Assembly (NCBI RefSeq): GCF_000187245.1
Contig: NC_027865.1
Span: 372,001-436,000 of the forward strand
DNA: 64,000 bases
Direction: 5' to 3'
Source of the DNA: Ogataea parapolymorpha DL-1
Taxonomy: Eukaryota; Ascomycota; Pichiomycetes; Pichiales; Pichiaceae
Shown here: piece by piece, positions 57,719 through 64,000 of the stretch
Layout of the letters: each line of letters opens with the position of its first letter
Numbering within the stretch: the first letter of the stretch is position 1
Position numbers and translations under genes: made by a program
Notes under the pieces: generated by a model
Told to the model about the DNA's origin: nothing
Database searches by the model: none
What the model saw: only the letters and a program-made list of their open reading frames with translations

Positions 57719-60058
57719 CTATGATAAATATTCATACCCTGTGCCTTCGCTGTCTCGTGCAAGATACTGCTCATCGATAAGTACCTCAATCGCTTTCTTG
57801 ATGTCCGCCACAGTAGGCTTGAACCGATCAATCATCTTGTAAACTTCACTCGTAAGCTGCTCGTGCTTGTAATGTTTTCTAGCTTTCATCACCCTCACGA
57901 TAGAAGCCTTCAAAATACCGTGATGGCGCATTTGGATCTCCGTGTTTGTGTCCTTCTCCTCATTCTTGGAATCTGTTATCTTCACCCCTGATGCGAAATT
58001 CACTTTGATACGCTTGGATGTATATTCCTTCACGATGGTGAAAGTTGTATGAGGCTTCGTGATAGCTTCCTCGCCTGGAGGATTCTGAATCAGAAGTTTG
58101 TTCTTGACTAGGGGAACGATGTTGGCTTTGAACACATCCACCGGAGCAGCAGTCGCTTCTAGTAACTCAGCAACGCTCAGCGTATCTGCTTCGTTGAATG
58201 GGTACAAAATGGCCATCTGGAAAAGTGTGACAGTGAACAAAAATGGAGGCTTCCCAGGTTTCGAGATGTTAGCTTTCAGCTCGACTTTGGACCGATTCCA
58301 AATCCAGCTCAGCTGCCGTCCAGGGAACTTCGACTGATATATAGAAGCGAACTTCTCTTGTGTGTTGATTAGCATTGGTGGCAGCAAAATAGATTCGTTG
58401 CTCTTATTGAAAATGGACTGCCAAGCACCAGAGTCCAAAATCCGAGGTTCCAAATCAGAAACATACTCTTTAGGGTTAGGCTCCTGCATAATGGTTTCTT
58501 TGTACAACGCACCGAGGTCCCGCGAAACTCTAATATCGTTGAACATGTTCGTGATTTTGTTTGTGTATTCTTGCGTGTTGGCCGATCTCAACTTGCCAAT
58601 GATCAGTTCCTCCCTTTCGCCGTCTTCTGGTGTCATTGTTGAACCCATCAATCTCTTGGACAGGAACCTCCTGTACCAGACCTCAAAGCTTTCCTTGTCA
58701 TCAATGAACTTGAAAACTGTCATGAGCTCGTCAACAGACATATCCTCAGGTTTCTTCCTAAGCATCTCGTCCGCATATTTAGCAAGAAGATCTGGTGTCT
58801 TGGATTTGGATTTGTCTTTAGGGGTAGCAATCGGGTTATAGTTTATGAAGGATTGACATGCGCTGTCTAAAGCCTTCACAAATGCCTCATTGTTTTCGAA
58901 AGATTCCTTCACCACGTTTTGAAATTTGTGGTAAACTTTCAAAAGGGTCTGAATATACGTCTTTGCATCGACATCATATGCAACCCCTTTCTTTGATTTA
59001 GGTTTTCCATCTTCTTCCACACTCTGTTCCTTCTGTTGTGCCTCAAGCTGCAACTTGAGCTCTTCAACGGCATTAAGACCCTGTTGTCTGATGTACGCCT
59101 GGAATTGCTGCAATAGTGGGTCTATGGTCATTGGCACTCTTTTCAAAAGATGGTGCATTCTTCTGATATCAGAGTATCTTTCTTGGTCAAGCAATGGAGT
59201 TAGTTCAGAGCGAATGACATCTGCATGGTTAGTTATCAAAACCTCATTCAAACAATCGTTCAATGGTCTTCTCGTATGATCGTTTAGCTCTTCGAGCCTC
59301 TTCAGCTCTTCCTCTATCCTCTGCTCTGCTTTCACTAGGTAATTAACAACTCCGTACTCCTTGATGAAATTTTGAGATTCCTCAGCGTAGAAATTGTATG
59401 TTTCCGTCAAGAAAGATTTCTCGAAATCATTGATGTAGACAGATAGGTTCTGCTTCTTCAGATCGTTCACGTCAAATCCTAGAAGGACAAAGGATTTGAT
59501 GGCCACACTTAAGTTTCCAATAGATTCGATTTTGTTCAGTCGTTGATCGCGAATCTGCTCCATGATCTCTGACATCAATATGTCTAAATTCGTGTGAAAC
59601 TTGTAATCTCTCCAGGAAAGTAAACACAGACTGAGAATGTCGTATATTTCCCTGTGGCCATCACCTCGTTCTTTGGTGACCCAGTATCTATTTATGTAGT
59701 CGAGGACATCGTTCAGCCTTGTGGATCCAATTAGGTACCTTTCCCAGGTCCGGATGTAGAACTGAAGAAAAGATTCGCCCTCCTTCTGTTTCAAATTCTC
59801 CAGGTAGTGTTTTAGATAGGTCTTAAGTTTGGCATAGAGTTCCCCACCAACCAATCTGACAGACCCATCTCCAGGACCCCCTCCAACGCTCGATGCAGCA
59901 GGTCTTCTAGAAGATGCAGCAGTACAGTAGTCGTAAACTTTGGTGTATGTCTGTGTATACATGAACGAATCAAGAGAGGAATTCTTCTCATCACCGAGGA
60001 TCACATGAATAGCGGGCTCGATTTCCTTCCATGTTCGATCCAGAAATGAGTTTGACAT
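57719..60058 (-). CDS. CDC53: Cullin-1 scaffold CDC53
   Basis: 779 aa. N-terminal cullin repeats begin with the Skp1-binding helix (FLDRTWKEIEPAIHVIL). The cullin homology domain holds YRRFLSKRLM (about 465), where Rbx1 binds, and the C-terminal WHB domain has SIVRVMKARKHYKHEQL with the neddylation lysine K725. It ends EGTGYEYLS. It forms SCF ubiquitin ligases with Skp1, Hrt1 and F-box proteins, one of which is probably encoded at 23343-26210. Length is near S. cerevisiae Cdc53 (815 aa). The ATG at 60058 is clear. Confidence 0.96.
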   Translation of the reverse strand: MSNSFLDRTWKEIEPAIHVILGDEKNSSLDSFMYTQTYTKVYDYCTAASSRRPAASSVGGGPGDGSVRLVGGELYAKLKTYLKHYLENLKQKEGESFLQFYIRTWERYLIGSTRLNDVLDYINRYWVTKERGDGHREIYDILSLCLLSWRDYKFHTNLDILMSEIMEQIRDQRLNKIESIGNLSVAIKSFVLLGFDVNDLKKQNLSVYINDFEKSFLTETYNFYAEESQNFIKEYGVVNYLVKAEQRIEEELKRLEELNDHTRRPLNDCLNEVLITNHADVIRSELTPLLDQERYSDIRRMHHLLKRVPMTIDPLLQQFQAYIRQQGLNAVEELKLQLEAQQKEQSVEEDGKPKSKKGVAYDVDAKTYIQTLLKVYHKFQNVVKESFENNEAFVKALDSACQSFINYNPIATPKDKSKSKTPDLLAKYADEMLRKKPEDMSVDELMTVFKFIDDKESFEVWYRRFLSKRLMGSTMTPEDGEREELIIGKLRSANTQEYTNKITNMFNDIRVSRDLGALYKETIMQEPNPKEYVSDLEPRILDSGAWQSIFNKSNESILLPPMLINTQEKFASIYQSKFPGRQLSWIWNRSKVELKANISKPGKPPFLFTVTLFQMAILYPFNEADTLSVAELLEATAAPVDVFKANIVPLVKNKLLIQNPPGEEAITKPHTTFTIVKEYTSKRIKVNFASGVKITDSKNEEKDTNTEIQMRHHGILKASIVRVMKARKHYKHEQLTSEVYKMIDRFKPTVADIKKAIEVLIDEQYLARDSEGTGYEYLS

Positions 60059-60309
60059 ATTTCAATGGATGGATAAGTAGCGCAAAGGTGAGCACAAATC
60101 AGTCAATATTACAATAGGTTGCAAAGCTGAAAATTGACAAGGTAGCGTAAGTTATAATCTTCCGATAATGCTACCGTTTTTCTCTTGTCCCCTTTGTTTG
60201 TTTGCCACAAATGTTTTTCCAAGTTGAAAAAAGAACTCGCGTGTAAGGGTAAAAAATAGCCATAACTAAAAAAACGTAGCTGCGAACTTTTGATGCGATA
60301 TATATTATG

Positions 60310-61332
60310 CTAAGATAGTCTTTGGTCATTTCTGTTGACCATTTGCACCACTTTAATGATGCTGATTGTAAACATTATACACCAAACGACCAGGATGATG
60401 AAGAGAAATGCGGCTAGGGTTCGTTGACGACTGCACATCGACACTAGCAATTTGGGGTTACTCATAATTGAGTGGTTGACTTTGCAAACCCATCGGGAAT
60501 CGTAAAGTGAATTGAAGCTGAGAGCCAGGTTAGCAGAGGAAAAAATCACAAACACCAGCTCGCACATAATCAGTCTCAATTTAGCTTGCGGATCCCTGAG
60601 TCCGAGCGGCTGAGATGTGAACTCATCGTAGCTGATATAGAACAGGTACAAAATGGCCACAGACTGCACAACAATTGCCATTATTGTACTCGGTTGTTGC
60701 GAAACGTGGTCAGTGGTATCTAGATGATTATTCAAAACGACTATGCGAGCGGCCAGCCCCAGAGCAACACATGAAAGAAATAGGGTGAACATTCGGAAAA
60801 AAAGCGGGACGTATGAGTTGTATATCAAGATGTCATTCAATCGAGGCTTCCAGTCTTTCTTATTCTCGGAAATCCAGTAGCCTGCCTTCGATCTATATTT
60901 GGCTTTATGATAAGCTCCTGAATTGTTTCCATTCATATCTCCACTGCCATGGAGCGCGGAGTATGGCTGGCCGTTGTACATGCGCTGTAACTTCTCCTCG
61001 CCTCTCCAATCTTGTTCCAGTTTGTAGCTATCCAAAATGGACTCAGCTCCTGACCGATTGAATTGATCCGGAGCATAGGCGTCAATGTTCCTGAAAGTCG
61101 AAATAAAGCGACTCCAATAAGTAGGACTGTAGCAATTGTCATTCGGCTCTGGCTGAAGCGGAATCTGGCCTCGCTCAACACCATCTAGGACGTAAGGCGG
61201 AATCGGTTGGATCTTGTGTCGGTAGTGTTTTGGGGTTTTCTGAAAGATGTCCGGACCATTATTCAGACCGCTCGACATGGTGTTTGAATTTACACCTGAT
61301 CCAGAGCTAGGTCCGGGATGACTATCAGACAT
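60310..61332 (-). CDS. SRF1: SRF1-like phospholipase D regulator
   Basis: 340 aa. Four membrane spans lie in the C-terminal half, at about 177-199, 217-235, 252-274 and 306-328. Conserved blocks are SQQPSTIMAI, YDEFTSQPLGLRDPQAKLRL and FVIFSSANLALSFN, which match Srf1, a regulator of the Spo14 phospholipase D. The N-terminal half is Ser/Asn/Gly-rich. Location next to CDC53 mirrors S. cerevisiae YDL132W-YDL133W (SRF1), supporting the name. ATG at 61332. Confidence 0.85.
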   Translation of the reverse strand: MSDSHPGPSSGSGVNSNTMSSGLNNGPDIFQKTPKHYRHKIQPIPPYVLDGVERGQIPLQPEPNDNCYSPTYWSRFISTFRNIDAYAPDQFNRSGAESILDSYKLEQDWRGEEKLQRMYNGQPYSALHGSGDMNGNNSGAYHKAKYRSKAGYWISENKKDWKPRLNDILIYNSYVPLFFRMFTLFLSCVALGLAARIVVLNNHLDTTDHVSQQPSTIMAIVVQSVAILYLFYISYDEFTSQPLGLRDPQAKLRLIMCELVFVIFSSANLALSFNSLYDSRWVCKVNHSIMSNPKLLVSMCSRQRTLAAFLFIILVVWCIMFTISIIKVVQMVNRNDQRLS

Positions 61333-61968
61333 GATGGTAACCTTTGGATCTCTCCTCTCAAGGTTTGTCTCTGGCTCAGTAAATCAAGCGTTTAGCCTGC
61401 AGTTGAAATGTCCTAACAAAACTAAGTTTAAGCACAAAATTGAGCACAATTTCTTAGAGCAGAGCCAAGAAATAATGTCCCATCCTTACACCACGACCAT
61501 AACATCTGTGATGCGCTGAGTTGCATGATGGAAAGTCAATGATAAATTGTAAAGCAATGCCTCGAATATGCCAATTGCTCAGAGTTACCTTCTTTCTGTT
61601 TTGTGAATAGCTCAGCAGAAAGTTTAATTGGTTGGCTCGTATCGAGGGCTACTCCTGCGTCAATTTAAATAACTTTAGATATTAAAATATTCCTAATTTT
61701 TCATCGTAGTCACTTCTTAAGAGAAATGTTTGCAAACCGTAGCACCATAGCAAGTCCGATAAATTCCATGCATCAATTGACAAGGGTGCCAGAGGCACTT
61801 CCGCGCTACTCGTTATGAAGTTCATGATACGCTCAAGTTGCCACCATGATTACGTAATTGGATATTCAATGGTAGCAATCTCTAAATAATTATCAACCTC
61901 AGAATAATCAATCAAGATTTACTGAGCCCTAAAACCCAATCAAAAGCTCTTCTGAGGTACCTATTATC
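61333..61968. promoter_or_regulatory. SRF1-YDL183C divergent promoter region
   Basis: 636 bases between divergent starts. AT-rich with several short A/T tracts. No protein-like frame, tRNA or repeat was recognised. Confidence 0.4.
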
Positions 61969-62973
61969 ATGTCGACACTGATACGTAATACCAGGATGGT
62001 ATATACTGGAAGAATCTCTTTCAGGCCGTACCATTCACTGGTGGAACGCATCAAATCGGAGGTTCAGGCTCATCCAATTTATATCGTCTGTTTACCTATC
62101 ACGACCAAGAAATCATTTTTCTTCTGCCAGTACACTCCAAAGGCCTTACCCAACGGCAAGGAAGGGATGGATACAAAGCTAGTCAACTGGGCAGCGAGAG
62201 CATGGAATAAACTTGAAAGGTCCGAAAATAGAATCAACAAATCAATTGTGAGTCTTATGCATCGTCTTCTAAATGAAATACCGTGGATGGAGACGTGCTT
62301 TAGGTCCATACCGTCGCAAAACAAAATTACTCGATATCTCAAAGATTACCAGAAACCAGACGAGAAAACAGACAGGACATCAGACCAGGATCGCAAAGTG
62401 CATCCAGGATTGGTGACCCAATTAGACATTTCTCCGGAGGAACTGGAGCAAATACCTTTATACTACCCATCGTTGTTGCTCTCTAGCGAGCAAATCACTA
62501 ACGAACTTCGATCAGAGATCCAAAAAGGTCACGAGTACCATAAAAAGTACCTGCTTGTGAATCTCTTACTGCTGCCACTAACAATTCCTTTTGCATTGAT
62601 CCCACTGATACCCAACGTTCCTGGATTCTACCTTGCTTATCGATCGTACTGTCATTTGACGGCATTGAATGGAGTGAAGCATCTTCGTTTTCTGCTGGAC
62701 CTAAAAGGTGGCGAGGAGCACCATCTTCAGATGATCGGTTTACAAGATGCACACAACCTTTTCATCGAGTCCACAGATGAAACTACAAGATCCAATGTGC
62801 TTGAACACATTAAAAAGGGTGATTTGAAAGAAAAGCTATTGCTCGATGAAAGCTCCATCACGAACATTTGCAAGGCTTTTGGAATTGAGAAATTTGAGCC
62901 CAACTTGCATGTCGCACTGTATCAGGAACGTAAAAGGCTGAGCCAGGAAGGTCTTGAGCCCTCTAGAGATTAG
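61969..62973 (+). CDS. Mitochondrial K+/H+ exchange-related membrane protein (YDL183C-like)
   Basis: 334 aa. The Arg-rich N-terminus (STLIRNTRMVYTGRISFR) is a likely mitochondrial presequence. It has the LNEIPWMETCFRSIPS block and a central hydrophobic segment at about 200-220 (LLVNLLLLPLTIPFALIPL) followed by NVPGFYLAYRSYCHLTAL. This matches the Mit_KHE1 family of inner-membrane proteins (S. cerevisiae YDL183C), implicated in mitochondrial K+/H+ exchange. It lies between SRF1 and RPL41, as YDL183C lies beside RPL41A. ATG at 61969. Confidence 0.87.
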   Translation: MSTLIRNTRMVYTGRISFRPYHSLVERIKSEVQAHPIYIVCLPITTKKSFFFCQYTPKALPNGKEGMDTKLVNWAARAWNKLERSENRINKSIVSLMHRLLNEIPWMETCFRSIPSQNKITRYLKDYQKPDEKTDRTSDQDRKVHPGLVTQLDISPEELEQIPLYYPSLLLSSEQITNELRSEIQKGHEYHKKYLLVNLLLLPLTIPFALIPLIPNVPGFYLAYRSYCHLTALNGVKHLRFLLDLKGGEEHHLQMIGLQDAHNLFIESTDETTRSNVLEHIKKGDLKEKLLLDESSITNICKAFGIEKFEPNLHVALYQERKRLSQEGLEPSRD

Positions 62974-63012
62974 ATCCTGTAATAATGAACACTATTTATT
63001 TATGATAATTTG

Positions 63013-63018
63013 CACGTG
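63013..63018. promoter_or_regulatory. CACGTG element upstream of RPL41
   Basis: GCACGTGAC is centred 175 bases before the RPL41 ATG. It is a Cbf1-type E-box, as is TCACGTGA upstream of RPS0. It may contribute to ribosomal-protein gene control. A TATAAATATAAAA stretch lies downstream near 63134-63146. Confidence 0.45.
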
Positions 63019-63190
63019 ACCGTAGCCGAGGGTTCTTTTAGGAATGGAGCTTCGAACATCTGGAAAAAAAATATTGTAGCTTGCGGGTTCATAATTAGAG
63101 AGCACACGACTACGTCGGCGAGGCTGGTCCACTATAAATATAAAACCTTTTCAGCATTAGTTTTTTTATACCAAAAGTTATTATCCCAGG

Positions 63191-63268
63191 ATGAGAGCTA
63201 AGTGGAGAAAGAAGAGAGTTAGAAGACTTAAGAGAAAGAGACGGAAGGTCAGAGCTAGATCCAAATAA
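63191..63268 (+). CDS. RPL41: 60S ribosomal protein eL41, 25 aa
   Basis: The 26-codon frame ATG 63191 to TAA 63268 encodes MRAKWRKKRVRRLKRKRRKV and then RARSK, the universal eL41 sequence, so a short single exon is certain. eL41 bridges the two ribosomal subunits. It is too short for standard frame finding. Its neighbours (YDL183C-like upstream) match S. cerevisiae RPL41A. The upstream region has a CACGTG element and an A/T-rich stretch just before the ATG. Confidence 0.97.
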   Translation: MRAKWRKKRVRRLKRKRRKVRARSK

Positions 63269-63459
63269 GTAAATTGGCGGGCGGAGAATGGCCAAGAGCA
63301 ATGGCTGAACCGGTGACCATCTCGAAGTCTTTAGTTAGAGTTGTCTTTTCAACCATTCGATATGTGTGATTCTCCAACATCTGGATATGCATTGAAAGTC
63401 TTTCCATTGTTTATATTTAGTGTGTCCGTTAATATACTTGAGACTGGATCCAACATCAG

Positions 63460-64000
63460 TTAGTAACAACCGAAGATCCAAGAGTACCACGGGTCCTGGT
63501 CTGGCGACTCGTTTTGGATAAATTGAGATTGGGGTCCATCTGCACGATTTGTAGTTTCCCCCTTAGTCAATTCGGACATATGTCGGTCGACGTCCAACGG
63601 CGATGCCGTCACCGTCCGCATGTCCTCATTTGGATTACGTCCGAAAATGACTGTGGTCGTCCCCATGCATCTAAAAGAATTCGAGTACTGAAAATCAGAT
63701 GGCATATCGTCGAGGTCAAAAGAGCTATTTAGGTCTTGGATCCAGCGGAGGGTGGTGGTTCCCAAAAGCTGTTCTGGTTTTCCATGATCAAATATTAGGG
63801 TATCGTTTCTAACGCTGTCATTCTCTGGCGCTGTATTTTTTACTGGTTCAACTATCTGTCTTTTGGCCAAAGTTTCTTTCTGGTAAGGGTGGTTTCCATC
63901 CAACGCCAATGAGACGCTGTTCTGGCTCGAAGTAGGTCTCCAGCGCACTAATCTCTCCTCCATCATTTCAATCAGCCAGTGAGACGAAGGGAAAAGCCGA
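63460..64000 (-). CDS. Unrecognised protein, possibly truncated by the window edge
   Basis: At least 168 aa. An ATG occurs at 63966 (MMEERLVRW), but the frame is open to the window edge (RLFPSSHWLIE before it), so the true start may lie outside. The sequence is polar, with a repeated TTTxRW/TTTVIF feel and a hydrophobic aromatic C-terminus (DPWYSWIFGCY). No domain was recognised. It converges with RPL41 across 191 bases. Codon use looks coding, but the gene is not assigned to a family. Confidence 0.6.
   Translation of the reverse strand, partial: RLFPSSHWLIEMMEERLVRWRPTSSQNSVSLALDGNHPYQKETLAKRQIVEPVKNTAPENDSVRNDTLIFDHGKPEQLLGTTTLRWIQDLNSSFDLDDMPSDFQYSNSFRCMGTTTVIFGRNPNEDMRTVTASPLDVDRHMSELTKGETTNRADGPQSQFIQNESPDQDPWYSWIFGCY

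Noticed and set aside
61331..61519. Small plus-strand frame upstream of the YDL183C-like gene
   Set aside because: No family pattern; lies within the divergent promoter.

Overview
This is 64 kb of nuclear chromosome from a budding yeast (Saccharomycotina). The genes are compact and mostly intronless, intergenic gaps are short and AT-rich, and the few introns are small (40-52 nt, plus one of 254 nt in RPL6) with yeast branch points of the TACTAAC/CTAAC type close to the 3' splice site. CTG is read as leucine at a conserved position in RPS0, so this is not a CTG-Ser or CTG-Ala clade species. Gene order matches the unduplicated ancestor of two pairs of Saccharomyces cerevisiae duplicated blocks, so the lineage did not undergo that whole-genome duplication. 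The species itself cannot be named from the sequence.

Layout, left to right. 0-10 kb: NFU1 (Fe-S scaffold), a pterin carbinolamine dehydratase divergent from APM2, a hairpin-rich intergenic stretch, SEC12, spliced TOA2, MPE1, and an ARMT1/HRT2-type phosphatase. 10-13.3 kb is a decay zone: a heavily broken D-lactate dehydrogenase pseudogene, then an OLE1-like desaturase with a frameshift and two lost iron-ligand histidines. 13.5-29 kb: VMA10 (four exons, the first only the ATG), a C2H2 zinc-finger protein, BRR1, a nucleolar FKBP with an A8 frameshift, spliced RPL6, WAR1-like Zn2Cys6 factor, ENT3, BET5, a protein with two cyclic-nucleotide-binding domains, an F-box and LRRs, VMA6 and COG8. 29-48 kb: TCB3 tricalbin, an unrecognised coiled-coil protein, EFM3, allantoicase DAL2, TANGO2-family protein, a class-V PLP enzyme, ALG10, MTC6, AMA1 and an AIM14-type ferric reductase. 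47-64 kb: RPS0, GPI1, RSM27, a large SNF2 ATPase, U5-40K (SPF38), spliced INH1, homocitrate synthase, CDC53, SRF1, a mitochondrial K+/H+-exchange-related protein, the 25-codon RPL41, and a partial gene at the right edge.

Almost everything is core housekeeping: membrane traffic (APM2, SEC12, ENT3, BET5, COG8, TCB3), V-ATPase (VMA10, VMA6), GPI/N-glycan synthesis (GPI1, ALG10), splicing (BRR1, SPF38), ribosomes (RPL6, RPS0, RPL41, RSM27), ubiquitin and cell cycle (CDC53, AMA1, the F-box protein). No mobile element, CRISPR array, tRNA or rRNA was recognised. The main departures are the adjacent pseudogenes, two A8-run frameshifts, five genes recoverable only by splicing or small size (TOA2 exon 1, VMA10, RPL6 exon 1, INH1, RPL41), the cNBD/F-box/LRR protein, and an unexplained structured intergenic region. 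Many starts given here are the first in-frame ATG, which is downstream of the first open codon of the frame. No wholly new system was demonstrated.
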